64,000 bases of DNA, taken from Laguncularia racemosa. Lineage: Eukaryota; Streptophyta; Magnoliopsida; Myrtales; Combretaceae. The DNA lies in assembly GCA_037954665.1 (NCBI GenBank), contig JBBMOL010000100.1, positions 806,001 through 870,000 on the forward strand, written 5' to 3'. The stretch's first letter is position 1. Every line of letters begins with the position of its first letter. Shown here one piece after another: positions 40,164 to 53,600 of the stretch. The notes below the pieces were generated by a model that was not told the origin of the DNA, did no database searches, and saw only the letters and a list, made by a program, of their open reading frames with translations. The position numbers and the translations under genes are program-made.

Positions 40164-43100
40164 ATGGCCACAACCTCTCTCTCACTACCATCATCACCGT
40201 TATGGTATTCGACTCCGAATTCACGGTCCTTGAAGGTTCAGAAAACCGTTAGGGTTGTTGTAACGCCGAGAGCGGCTGTTGTGGAGGCGAGGCCACCTCC
40301 GGTTAGAGATGACAGTGCTGGCGGTGGAGGAGGCGGCGCAGGCAGAGCTGTTGTTCCTGTGTTGAGCGTAGATCGAGCTGAGGATATTCAAGCCGAAGCT
40401 CGAGCTATGGCTCGTGCAGCTAATGCTACGGTTTATAGTCCTGAGCTGCTCGCTCGCAAGTACGGTTCGCGTCCCATCAAGGTCTCTTTCTCTCTCTCTA
40501 CAGTTTACGTGCTTATGCTTGATTGAGCTTAGAGTGTTATTTTTGGTTTTAGGCTGTGTTTGGTTATGAGGAATTGCAGATTTCCGGAATATTGGGATTT
40601 TTTTTTTGTGTAATTTCAAGCGTGTAGAAACTGACTGATATAACAATGCTTCCTGGATTGCATATATAAAGGAGTTTCTATCATAGAGTGACAATTCAAG
40701 TCGAACCGAGTTTTCAGAATTAGAAATGAATTTAATTTCGAGGTTTTGGGTGATGAATTTGGATTTCAGTGGTCCAATTGTGCATACGGACTCAATGTAG
40801 TTAGGTGCTTTTATTTTGGAGGAAATTTCTGGATTCTGAGTATACAAATTAGTTAGTACGGTAATGACATTTACTAGAATGAAAATGTTCTATAGTTATT
40901 CTTTGTCCTCCCGGGTCTTTGAGTTTAGTTTTTCTTTGTTCTCTTTTTCTCCATCTGATCACATTCAAATTAAATATTAATGGTTACTTCACTCCTCACC
41001 CCTATCGATTCCCACCACTTCGGTCCATTAATTGCGGCTAGTTAGCACAATCTTTTTCAAGTGAACTGTAATATTCAACAATTACAAATATTGGATTGTA
41101 GCAAACATTAAAGAACATGAATTATATGGAGCTTCTTAAGGTCTCTACATAGCGGGTCGCTAACCATTGCATGGGTTTTTGGGGTGATTTATGTGCCAGT
41201 GGTCAACCAGTCCAATCAATGCTATGCCCCTGTTAAAGAAATTCCTTTTTTCCTTTATATATATATATAATTTTATATATTTTAAATTTTCTTAAACAAG
41301 TGCCTTCTGGGTACTGCATAACTTGACTTGATAAGGATAATAGAATTCTGAAGCTCCAATTTACATTTTACGAGAGAGGTTAATATAGCACTTTTTAACC
41401 AAAATATAAAAGGAGTGCAATTTCTTTGAAGCAAACACGCCCTTTTTCATTTTTATTCCTGTTATCGCTCTCTTTGTACGTGTGTACGTATTTATTTTAT
41501 CCATCTGCTGTGGTAATTTGGTGTTTATACATTGAGTTGATGTTTGGTTGACTAAGTGAATTGGTTGGGGCAGGTGGTGACGAGGGCATTGGAGATAGTG
41601 ACTGCATTAGCTTCATTTGGTTTGAAGTTATTGATCGATCAGAGCAATGGACAGATTGATGTAAATAAGAGAAAGAGAGGTGCTGAATTGAGAGGGATAT
41701 TTACTAGATTAGGTCCGACATTTGTGAAAATAGGACAAGGGTTGTCCACAAGGCCCGACATTTGTCCTCCTGAGTATCTTGAGGAGCTTTCGGAACTCCA
41801 GGTACTGCTTATCCGCATTTACAATATTTTTGTTCGGTTGTTGTGTTATCAGAAATTATAACTACAACTGAAGCAAGTAAGCCTCTTCATGCAAAAATGA
41901 ATCACTGGAAAAAGGTACCATAATTATTAGGTGCTAAAGTTTTGAGAACTGGGATGTGTTTGAGGGGGGATACATCTATTTCTGCATATGCTTCTTAGTT
42001 GACTCATGGGAAGAATGGATGTACATGTTGGTCTCTTTTTCTTATGTATGGTTTGTGATGTCCTATGTATCTAAAAAATCAATGGAAGGTGGATGTAGAA
42101 ATAGGTGCCCTGGGTTCATCTACCTTTTGTTCCTTTAGCTCTTGCTGTCGATATAATGTACGTAAAGTCTATTTGTCTACAGATTTGGTAAACCGTACTA
42201 ATGCTAACATGATTGAGCAGGATGCTTTGCCAACATTCCCAAATGAAGAGGCTTTTGCATGTATTGAGAAAGAGTTAGGGCTTCAACTTGATTCGATTTT
42301 TTCATCTATATCCCCATCTCCAATCGCAGCAGCAAGTTTGGGGCAAGTGTATAAAGCACGGCTGAGATATTCTGGTCAACTGGTTGCGGTTAAGGTGCAA
42401 AGGCCTGGTATTGAAGAATCCATAGGACTTGATTTCTACCTGATAAGAGGTCTGGGCTTTTTTATCAACAATTATGTTGATATAATTACCAGCAATGTAG
42501 TTGCTCTTATCGATGAATTTGCAAGAAGAGTATATCAGGAGCTCAACTATGTCCAGGTCAGTGTTTATTATGCATTAATGGGAGATATAACGCATAGTTG
42601 CTAGATTGTCATCTCCTTTTCCTGGAACCTGAACTTCTGTCATTCATGTAATTTTCATGGTCCAAAGAATTTGATGTGAGCTTAAGAATTGCCTATCTAG
42701 GATTGTTCTGTTCAGCAGCCTCTGGGACACAGAAATGCACTGTAATTTATTCAAGATTTTGGTGGGTTTGATTGTTAATTTTGACAGGTCTGTGCAGGAG
42801 GGGCAGAATGCTCGGAGGTTTAAGAAATTGTATGCTGACAAGCAAGATGTCCTTGTACCTGATATATTCTGGGATTATACAAGTGGCAAGGTATTGACAA
42901 TGGAGTGGGTTAATGGTGTGAAACTAAATGAGCAAGAAGCTATTGAGAAACAGGGTCTGAAAGTTTTAGAATTGGTTAATATCGGTATACAATGCAGCCT
43001 CAGACAGCTGCTTGAGTATGGGTACTTTCATGCAGATCCTCATCCTGGTAACCTTTTGGCTACACCTGAGGGAAAACTTGCCTTTCTTGACTTTGGAATG

Positions 43101-45647
43101 ATGAGTGAGACTCCAGAAGAAGCAAGGTTTGCCATTATTGGCCATGTCGTTCATCTGGTTAATAGGGACTATGAAGCTATGGCTCGTGACTACTATGCCC
43201 TAGATTTTCTGGAGCCTGATGTAGATGTATCACCAATTGCACCAGCTTTAAAGAACTTCTTTGATGATGTACTGAATGCAACAGTTAGCGAATTGAACTT
43301 CAAAACATTGGTTGATGGTTTGGGTGCCGTTCTATATCAGTATCCATTTAATGGTGAGTCCATCCTGTTCTGATCCATCTGCTGAGCCGGAGCAAATTTT
43401 TTAACTATTTCCAGTTTGTTTACCTTTATCATAGGGGATTTCTTTGCTTTCCTGTTTTAATCCTTGTGAAAGTTTTAATTGCTCAAAGAGGTGACAATAC
43501 AAATAATCTTGCATACTTGTTGCTCCTCTTCACTCCCAAAAAAGAAATCCAGTGGCTCTTCTGCAATTCCTGTTTTCCTCTCTCAAAAGGATAAAGTAAC
43601 CTTGATGCTACAAATCCTGGTGTCTAATTGACTGTACTTGCAATTTTTGTGCAGTTCCAGCATACTATGCATTGATATTGAGGTCACTTACGGTTCTAGA
43701 AGGTTTAGCACTTTATGCTGATCCCAATTTCAAGGTGCTAGCTGCTTCATATCCTTATTTTGCTAAAAGGCTCCTTACTGATCCAAATCCATATCTCAGA
43801 GATGCTCTCATTGAATTGCTCTTTAAGGATGGGAGGTTTAGGTATTTATTGATTGTCCTTTGTCACATTTTATTAACAAAACACTGTATGTTAATTGTTA
43901 TAGGTTTTTGTTGTCAATTGTAAAGGAGAGTTTCCTACATGATTATTTCTTTTGTTTTGCAGGTGGAATAGACTTGAAAATCTACTTGAGCAGGGTAGAA
44001 AGGACAAAGATTTTTCTGCAAAAGATGCCTTACAGCCTGTTTTAAAGTTATTGTTGGGACCAGATGGGGAAGAGCTGCGGGTTTTGGTTATAAAGGAGTC
44101 TGTTTGTGTCACTGAGGCCATAGTTATTGGTTCTGTTAATGATGCATATAATTCTCTTCCTGATTTTATGAGGAGTTTAGCCTTCAATGGCAGCACAAAT
44201 GGACCCCTGATGATGAGTGATAATGAATTAAAGAGTATGATTGAACTTCGTGATCAAGTTTTGAGAATATGGGGCCTTCTAAGAACCTCTGAAAATTTTG
44301 ATCCAGCCCTTTTGCAACCTATATTACAGGTATGTCTTAAATAAAGAAAATCTCTATTTATTTGCCTTAGCTTGTTTTCATAAAACACTATTTTGTTGTT
44401 ATGATTGATATTGAGGCTACCCTGGCAGCCATTGTATGGATTGGACAGATAGTATGCTGTCCATGACAAGATTATTGAATTTGGAGATAGAGCAGTATTC
44501 AAAAGCAAAGTAATGATGCGGATTTTTCTTTTCTGATAATTGTTTCAAATGCTTTAGCAAGACTAATTTTCTATGGCTTACTCAAATAGAATTTCATTTG
44601 ACAAATTGAGAATTAGAGGATACCATTCCACAAAGAAATTTTATCATAGGGGATGACAGTGATTCCTGAGTCCTTTATTGCATGTGAAGTCAGTCAAGAA
44701 GATTCTGTTACACTTCCGCCGCCGTCTTCACCAGCAATCACACCCTATGCATGCATGTACCAGAGGCATGGAGCCAAGACCAACGGAATTGAAGAGCATG
44801 ACAGCAACCAGGAGAACGTGGGGAGAAGTGGAGGACATGACCTCAACAAGAAGGACGTGGAAAGGACCCTCATGGAGGCAGAACAGTGGGGTAGTGGGAA
44901 GGTCTGAGATCTGTACGTTAGGAAGAAAAGGGAAGGGGGATCATGTAACCACTTGGCTATATATATGTATGCAAAAGAATGAAATGACATCTGGAAAAAT
45001 TTAACAAAATTCGATTCCCTTGAGATCCTAGGTTCTCTCTTAACGAGCTTAATAACTAAATCACAATAGGAAAGCTAGGACATAAGGCCGGCTCCACGGC
45101 TAAGGCTACCTCTAGCCAACGTAACCGACCCCTCACCCAACAGCAAGCCACGGCTGCTAACAGATTCTTTTACTTCATTACAACTTTGTTTGAGGACGTA
45201 TCTGAACTCTATGATAGGAGAAGTTTGAAATTACTTTGGTAAGGCAGATAGGATATTCTTTTTTGAGTAGTAACCTTGGTGAAGAGTTTAATGGTATGGA
45301 TCAAGACTCCTTCAAGTTTAGGAAATAGGGCATTCTTGAAAAATGTTGACCATGTATGCTTTAAATTCTAGTGGATCAACTTACGTATCAGAGGATAAGT
45401 GGAGCATAATTATGGACAGCTGCAGAAGATTTGCATTTTATGTATGACTGAATGTTCAGAAAATGCAGAATAGATACTATCAGTTCAAAAAGCTGATTAA
45501 TAATAAGTGCTTGAACAGGTCCTCCAAGAACCCGAGGCTCGGAGCTTAGGTGGGCGAGTTGCTGGTGGAATAACACAACGCCTTGCAGCAAGAATGCTTC
45601 AACAAGTTCTCAGGACTCCAATAAATCCAGCTTCAACTTCGTTGTGA
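40164..45647 (+). CDS. ABC1K3: ABC1-like kinase ABC1K3-type, plastid (complete, seven exons)
   Basis: An atypical ABC1/UbiB-family kinase. Arabidopsis ABC1K3 is a plastoglobule protein that influences prenylquinone (plastoquinone, tocopherol) metabolism. Exons: 40164-40481, 41574-41801, 42221-42556, 42798-43353, 43655-43841, 43963-44329, 45519-45647, totalling 2121 nt and 706 residues, close to the length I recall for Arabidopsis ABC1K3. The N-terminus is Ser/Thr/Arg-rich with few acids, like a chloroplast transit peptide. Family motifs are intact: KIGQ (Lys158), the Ala-rich loop AAASLGQVYKA (about 218-228), AVKVQRPG (Lys240), ELNYVQE, HADPHPGN (372-379) and LDFG (Asp392). The C-terminal extension (PAYYALILRSL onward) matches ABC1K3 rather than the shorter ABC1K1. 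All borders are GT/AG and phases agree. No disabling mutation is seen. Catalysis in this family is debated, so activity is inferred. Confidence 0.95.
40482..41573 (+). other. ABC1K3 intron 1
   Basis: An intron of 1092 nt after the first exon, which carries the transit peptide. It starts with a TC-rich tract and contains no recognised element. An AT repeat lies near 41260. Confidence 0.75.
44330..45518 (+). other. ABC1K3 intron 6 with an unusual GC-richer insert
   Basis: An intron of 1189 nt. The part at about 44650-45170 is less AT-rich than the rest and has two overlapping plus-strand open frames (44653-44907, 44678-45004). The first includes QEDSVTLPPPSSP and acidic, Asn-rich sequence, resembling spacer regions of retrotransposon polyproteins. 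It is probably a transposon fragment. Termini are not identified. Confidence 0.4.
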
Positions 45648-48299
45648 TTGTATATTAGGTAAGCTAACCGATGCATGTTGTGATTAATAAGAGATATTTA
45701 TTGCATCCTTATCAGCAATCTTCATTCAGGTATTCACTGGAACTCACAGAATTTTCAGCAATAGATAAAATGAAACTACTACATATGGAGCTATGGAAAA
45801 AATTTGAGATCATGACATTGACTATTTTCTTTGTTGTTATATGGAGAGACATGACTGTGACTGGACTGGTTATTTCCTGCACTTGAATCACTCTCCAAGA
45901 CTCATGTACAAGTTATGTATAGCATTTGTCATTCACTATGTTGGTAGTTCTAAAAAGTGTTCAAAGTATGTTTTGAACCTAAGATCTCATGCATTTTGTT
46001 ATAAGGGTCATTGGACCTTAACCACCAGGCTAACCCTTAAGAGCTACTGAACATTTGATCATGTTTCTCAGGTGTACAATATTCTTATTGCTGGATGGAA
46101 GTTGATGTGGTGCTGTTATATCTGCAACAAACATTTGCAATCGTGTGAAAGTGGGTGAATCAGGACAGTTACCTTTCGAAATATAAGACATGCTACCTTA
46201 TCTCTGCTACATACCTGTCTATGAGAGTTTTGAGTCTTACCTTGTCCTTGATCATCTGGACGCACCATGTTCAATGGCTGTCTTGCACATGTTTCATAAC
46301 AAGATAAGCTTCATTGCAACTTATGCCTCATTGTTGCCCTTTTTACCAGGTTGCTTAAAAGTGGACTGCGTAAGGCTTTTGAGATGTATACATACGAGGG
46401 GGAATTGTTTTCCCCAAAACCGAATGTGGGTTCTTCTAGACATTCTTTAATGATGTAAAGGCTGTGAGCATATGAATTACCTGTTCTATTGAAGATAGCA
46501 GCAGCACTGCCATTTAAGACATTCTTTCACTTCCTATCCAAAAAAAAGACATTCTTTCACTGTATATTATATGTGACCAACTCTTGCTCCGTGATGAGTA
46601 AATTGATGGACGACTGCATGTGTTCCCCGAATTTCCAACTAAAGGCATTTACATATCTTGTACACGTTGATCCATTATCCTGAAAAGATAACTCGAAATA
46701 TTGACGCATGGATAATTTTTTCCTTGTCCGAGGGCTCTTAGAATTCAGAGTTCTTGTTATTTTCATAATGTCATGCGCATTTGTTTATCTAAATGATGAC
46801 CTTGTATGCCTTTATGCTGCAACTACTGGCTGAAGGAATGACTTAGTACGAGTCCATGAGTATACAGAGTCACTCCCCGAATTTAGGAGCTTTTCATGCC
46901 AAGTTCTTGCTTTCCCTAAAATTTTTAGGAAAGAATTCCTATTGCATAAATCCCTTGCTCAATCAAGCTTCCTGGACAGAGTTACACTGCTTCTCCCATT
47001 ATTTCCATAGAGAAGAGCGTTGCAAATTTACTCTTATGATACTGAGGACTGGATGTTCCAGTAAAAATGTCACCGTTGATTGATTATTGCTCCATGGTGC
47101 TTGTTGCAGTTTGCATAACCAGTTGATTGAACTGTCAACATGACATGCAAGGACCTTATCATATATGTAGGATATTAAGCTTAAGAGTGTCTCACCAAAT
47201 GGTGCGACCCAGAGCAAAAAGCTCTGGGTTTAGTTTTTCTTCATGATGGATTTAGCTGTCACATAATGAAGGAGTGAATTAAGATAGACTGCGTGTCGCC
47301 TTTTTCTTTTTCTTTTTTAATTTTAAGAAGGGAATGGGTGGAAATAAGTCAAAATCTGAAGAAATGAAAGGAAAAGAAAAAAAAAGAAAAGATTTTCACT
47401 TTGTTTTTGGAAAGGGGATATGGAAGGAAATGAAGAAAAACTTTCCTGTTTTTATTATTTTATTGAAACTATATAAAGAACATCAAGATAAATGAATTGT
47501 TTATTAGATAATATTATTCATGTTTTGATTTAGTAAACTTAGACATGGAAAAGGGTTGGGTGGGTATGAACTGTAAATTTGTTTAAAACCTATTAGTTAG
47601 GTGGTCAATTCAATCAAACTAGCGGCTCAACCGATCCAACGATTGGTCGACCCGATCCGGCTCAAATTGTTAGGTCATTCAATCTTCCTAATAAAAAAAA
47701 AAAGAAAAAGAAAAAAACAAATGAGGTTTACTATTTGCAAAAGTAAAGTAAAATTGCAGAAACCTACAAAATAGGGTAGTTGTTTTCAACGCAGGTATGA
47801 GGAAGTAGAAAATAGGATTATAACCTTGGACAAATGCATGTGTGAAAGTGTTTGAAATTAAACTTCTAAAGTGTTCAGCAAAATGAAGTGAAGAGTGTGC
47901 CAAAATTTGTAAGTAGTAAGCTTGCAGGCTTTGGTAACGTTATGTGAGGAAAAATTTTAATTTGAACATTGTGAACTAGGATAAAATTTTAAATGTTCAA
48001 AAACATTTTGACATATGTGAGAAGGTTTTATATATTTGTACTTGTGCATTTATTCAGTTCTCTATGCAAACAAATATTTTAGTCATTCTCTTATACATTC
48101 ACTTCGTTTCTATTCTCTCACTTGCTTAACTCTTCACTCAACTCTTTCTATGCTTTCAAATTCTTTAATTTATTTAGCTTGTAAGTGCTTTTGTTATCTA
48201 AATTATTTTTGCTATTTATATTTAAGTATCTTCCATTGAATTTTTTTTTTCAATAACTAAATTATCGAATTACAATTTTTTCATATTAGTATTTTCTTT
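45648..48299. other. ABC1K3 downstream region and spacer
   Basis: The first several hundred bases probably include the 3' untranslated region. A segment at about 45960-46040 (CTAAGATCTCATGCATTTTG, ACCACCAGGCTAACCC) resembles words common in dispersed plant repeats. A stretch at 47530-47680 rich in CCGATCC and GGTTGGGTGGG words looks like a MITE terminus. No gene seen. Confidence 0.4.
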
Positions 48300-50610
48300 T
48301 TATACTAATAAAAAAATGATAAATTTTTTTCCATGGTTTTAGTAAGAAGGAAAGTTTTGGAAAAAGTGATAAGAGAAAATTTATTCAATGTAAGCCTAAG
48401 CAATCTTTTGATGTAAATGATTATGATTTCCATGACTTCACCAATGAGTGTTTTGAAGATTTAATGATACAGCTTTTAAGATTTGAGCATATGACTCTTG
48501 GTGGACAAAGTAAACCATTGTCACAAGATGGTAGTGAAGAGGAGGTAGAACAAGAAGAGGAAGGTGATGTCTAAGAAATGTTAGAGGAAGAAGTACTGAG
48601 TCACGTACATCGCAAATTCGACTCCACAGATAAGACATCTATACCACTTAAATATAACATTTTTACTAAATATTTTTGTAAAATTGTAAGGATAAATAGG
48701 AGTACCTATGCATATTATAACTATTGTTAATCAAGTTACACATTGAAGAATGGGGAGGGTTATGGGACTTTGAACAGGCACATGTGATCAAAGCACTCAA
48801 TAGAGTTAACATAAATAAGTCATAGTAATAAATATTCTAGTTCGGTGGTTCACAATCATCAAACCCATTTCGGTATTCTGCTAAAAAACAAAAAAATGAT
48901 TTGGTAGAATACTTAGCCAAATGCCACCTATTATTGAGTCATGCATCTTTTGTTCACTTCTTGGAATACGAACAGGAAGCTTTGAATCTAAGCTCATAAA
49001 GGTACGAGTAAAAAACAACGTAACAAACTACTATGAAACTATATCCCATCGATAAGCATGAGTTAAGCGTGAATTAGTTGTTATATTTAATTATCTTGAT
49101 ATGCAAGTTTCTATTTATATAGATATATAAATCGATCCATGGCATGATAGTTTTTACATGGGAATTACATGTCATTGGATAGATGATGCATGGGAAATTT
49201 AAAAGAGACTAATAGTGCTTAGAATTTTTAATAAACGTTATATAATGTAAAATATTTTTCATATAATAAGTATTATTTTAGGTGAATACTCATTAACGAA
49301 AAATATATTTTTAATCGGTTTTAACAATGTGGCTGCAAACATTGCATCCATTGATGAACTTGAAGCGTTATGTCAACCCACGCTAGGTGAAACCTTTTTC
49401 TACATATAATGTGCATGTCATATTTTAAATCTTTATGTTAGAGATGGTCTGAATTGATTAAATTTCAAGATGTTCCCTATAACATGAGTAGTTGGCTTTT
49501 TAATTGACTATACATCTGTAAATAAGGTATAGAGAAAATTTTGTATTAATAATGGAATGCGACCTAAAAAATTTAGAAAAGACATTAAGCATAAATGGAG
49601 TTTCACTTATTGACTTTTGGAAAATACAATTCCCTATAAAGATGCGTTGTGTTCTTTTATTACAATGAACGTCCCTAACATTCTACTACACCTTAATAGT
49701 TGGGGTGTATGCATCAAAATGCTAAATATGCTTAGAGTTTTTCTATGAGTGCACTTTAATATTTTTTCAAGTATACCAAATTAGTATTCATTTTTTCTTA
49801 ATGAATGTCGTAAATATACTGTTAGTGCTGCTTGAAACCCAAAACGACTCATTTCTTCAAGTAGCTATTAATGAAATGGTTGCAAAGTGATTACTATATT
49901 ATAAACAAATTTTGCCATTTATTTTGTTACTTCTATTTTAGATTCGTGCTATAAGAAAGACATGCTTTTAAAATATCACAATATATATTATCAAATTATT
50001 GATACATTTTTTGAAACACAAGACACTTATGCCGTTACTGCGACACAAGAATTACAATGAGCAATTCAGGTAATAGAAGACTTATTTTCCAAATTTTTTA
50101 TTATATATGGTGGTTAAGTTCCTACAACTCCCTCATTGTCCTCTGACTCACATGGTGCTATGTATGGTTATACCCCCCTCGTGCAATGAATGATGACATA
50201 ACAGTTAAAGTAGCACAGTACTAGTTCGAATAAGTATATGGAACTTGACCACTCTTTTAACATGAATTTTGAATTTAGTGACAATAGTATCATGGATTTC
50301 AACATTTTGGACTGGCAAAGGAGGAATAGGAAGGCTTATCTGATTCTTTCTCAAATGGCTCACAAGTTTTTGCTACTTCTGCATTAACAGTAGCTGTTGA
50401 ACAAGCTTTTAGCACAATGGGCATTATCCTAACACAACGGTGATCAAGACTGTCACCCATTAACATTGAGGCGCTGGCTTGTGTTGAGGATTGGTTGAAG
50501 GCAATAAGTAGAACATAAGAGTCATATGGGATGTTTAGTGAAGAAAATGAATATTTTAGTGACTTTGTCCCACTAGGGGAAAGCTCCGTTGGCTTAACTC
50601 TTGATTTTAG
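48300..50610 (+). mobile_element. Degenerate hAT transposase, second family
   Basis: A broken hAT gene on the plus strand. A BED-like region (about 48680-48810) shows SSYTLKNGEGYGTLNRHM followed by SKHS, with the first zinc Cys replaced by Tyr and a stop within the motif. The central region (about 49318-49720) reads GFNNVAANIASIDELEALC, CACHILNLYVRDGLN and NNGMRPKKF, characteristic of hAT cores. The C-terminal dimerisation part (about 50370-50580) reads VEQAFSTMGIILTQR and INIEALACVEDWLKA. Several stops and frame changes separate the pieces, so it is inactive. It differs from the remnant at 31.4-33.4 kb, so two hAT families have inserted here. Borders are approximate; no termini were confirmed. 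Confidence 0.85.
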
Positions 50611-53600
50611 ATAAGATGTAACAGGTTGAAAAATATATATTTTTGTTATACAACTGTATTGTAAGCAAAATTAATTTATAAGGGTAATAGTATTGTTTTA
50701 TTTATTTCTTTGCAGTTGGTTAGAGACAATTTGTAAGGGGAGTAGTATTCTTTTATTTATTTATTTTATTTACTTATAGAGTCTAAGAATTGTATACAAG
50801 AAGTAAGGTGAATGTTTTCCTCTTTTTTAATAATATTTTTAATTAATCAATAAAATTTTGGGTTGGCATTCCCTTCCTCCCTTCAATGTATGGGGTTTGC
50901 CAACAATTAATAAAGCAAGCATAATTTTTTATCATAAAAATAGTGGATTAATTTTCCATGTGAATGAAATTTAGAAAGAAAAAAAACCCACAAAAAAAAA
51001 ACCAATGAATAAGAAAAACAAAGGGGAAAAAAACCAATAAAAATTACAGATGAATAAAAAAAAAAAGAAAGAAAAAAGACCGATTCAAAAGCTTAAACCA
51101 ACTCAACCCTTCTTATCTTAAACTGGTATCGGCTTACTCATTCCCAGATCCATGACTTGAAGAGTCAGGATTGAGCCTGGATCAATTTTGAACTATTTTG
51201 GTGTTTAAGTAAACTTATATCTTCCATCAAGAGGATTTGAGGAAAATTAAATGATTTCTGGTTTTTAGTAGTTACCATCTAGACGTTTTATTACTAACCG
51301 TCGCCATTGAAAATTCCAAGACCTACCTTTTAAAAAATATTAATAATCGTAACTACTTTTAATTGCTATTGGAATACATAACAATCGTGATGAATGTTTT
51401 ACTTGTATTATTAATGTGCGGGATTAGTGTTTTACATTTGTATATTTGGAATAGAGTAGTTATTTGTCGCAGTTATATAAATAAAAAAGAATAGCATATT
51501 GCATATGGAATATTTAAATAGGGCAGTATAATTAAATTTTATTATAATAAAATGACTTAAGCTAAATATTTGCATGATCGATGAATTAAGAAAAAAATAA
51601 AAATCATATAATATCTAAAAATGCATGAAATGAAAAAAGAAAAAAGAATACCCGAATAGAGTCTATAATCAGTAAATGAACACAGACAAATATATTGTTG
51701 TTACTCTTATACAATTTCTCAATCCATATAAGATTAAATTGTTAATAGCATAAAAAAAGATAAAGATAATATTATTTTTATGAAAAAAGATTTAAATGAA
51801 ATTATGAATGAAGTTACTTTAAAATAATGAGTAGTATAGTTTAAATAGGGTATGTATTTATGGTGGTTATATAAAAAATATATATATTTTCTAGATCCAA
51901 AATGATATGAAGAATATTCTAAGGCTAGAGGACAGAAATTCAAAATTGAAAAAAGGGGGGAATTCAGAGTGAAAGCATAACCATAGAAAAATCCTAAGAT
52001 AAGACAATGACAATCAAAGGGAACTTGGAATTATTGAAATAGCCTCTACGTGCACCCGATAGGCCACACCTGTAGTACACAGTAGAGAGAATCCCAATCC
52101 CAATCCCAATCTTCGAGATACTCGACTTGAAAAGGACATGCACCGTTTCGCCAAAGAAAAAAAAAATCATCGTTATAATAAGCTCACAGCCTTAAATTAT
52201 ATAAAAGTTTAAAAAATAAAAAGATTTGAGTAGAATACCTAAAAAATATAAAATAATCATAATTATTTATTAGCTTTTTTTTTTTGGGTTCCTTTCTCAA
52301 ATTCTCAAGTTATAAAATTATACATGAATTTTTAAAATACAGATTATGATTATTATCATCACCAATTTATTTCTTTCAAGTGGAGGCGTTATTTTAGTAA
52401 TTTTATGTTCTTATCCTTAAATAATATATAGGTGCAAACTCGTGATTAGTTGAAATAATGATTTCATATCACAGCAATTGCAAACTTCAAAAATAGACAC
52501 AAAGTTATCTGTTTCTATATCATGCTTCTATTTATCTTTCCATTATTTATGCTCTTACTTGTTTTTATATGTATCCGTCAATGGCAAATATTTGAATTAA
52601 AACAAAACAGAAGTACATCTTCAACTTCAATAGATATTCCTTTTAATATAATTTCGAAGGGCAATCACATTGTGATTTTTGAATCCATTATTCAAATGGT
52701 CTCACAAATGGATAATTCAAAATATTTATTAAAAGTTTAAAAAATATTGGCTATACTTTCAAATATTCATTAAATACCTTAAAAAAAGTGCAATTGTATA
52801 AAAACATGAGAACTTTCATCATTCAATATCTATAATTTTTTTTAATAAAATAATTTATAGTCTGAATATTGAAACGGTTATAAAAATTAATATAATGAGA
52901 TTTCAATAATTGAATAATAGACCGAATAGAACAATAAAATAATAACCCTATTTAAATTAAGCAGCATCTAGACAGGCTTCATGTGGCTAGCTAGAATTTG
53001 TCCCGAAATTAGCGGTGTACGAAATCTCATGAAGAGGGGCTTACTCGTGAAGGCAAAAATAGAGACCATGTGGTGCACATTCGACATTCTTAGGAACATC
53101 CAACGTGTGTCTAAACCCTAGGCATTGAATTGAAGGTTGTAGTATACAACAAGGAAGGGAGATTTTTTGGACCATACTTATCGTGTTAATCAAGCTATGC
53201 CTCCTCATTATACTTTATGTTGTCAAAGTCAAATGTATGAGCTATGGTACTTTGTTAATTAAGTAATATATGAAGATGGAGACCACTTGCTATGAGGAGT
53301 CATTATGCATATATTGGCTTGTCAATCTTGGAAAGTTCATAGTTGAACATGCAAGTATGCAAATTGTTGCATTGCATGTAAACCATTCCAATAAAGTAAT
53401 ACTAATAAGAGAAAACAATTAAAAATATGACATTCAAACTATTAAACGGATGTAGATATAATAGGATGGATATCGTTCGATTGGGTTCGATTTGATTCAT
53501 TCGTCCAAAACCAAACCAAGCAAAGAACTTAGTTCGTTTTTTATTACTTTTGACCAATCATATGGTTTAGTTTGAGAATTTTTAAGAATTGTTAAAATCC

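Noticed and set aside
40221..40847. 208-residue minus-strand open frame over ABC1K3 exon 1 and intron 1
   Set aside because: It is antisense to a well-supported coding exon and shows no recognised motif.
52522..52740. Open frame with a hydrophobic start in AT-rich spacer
   Set aside because: Short, low complexity, no homology I recognise and no gene-like context.
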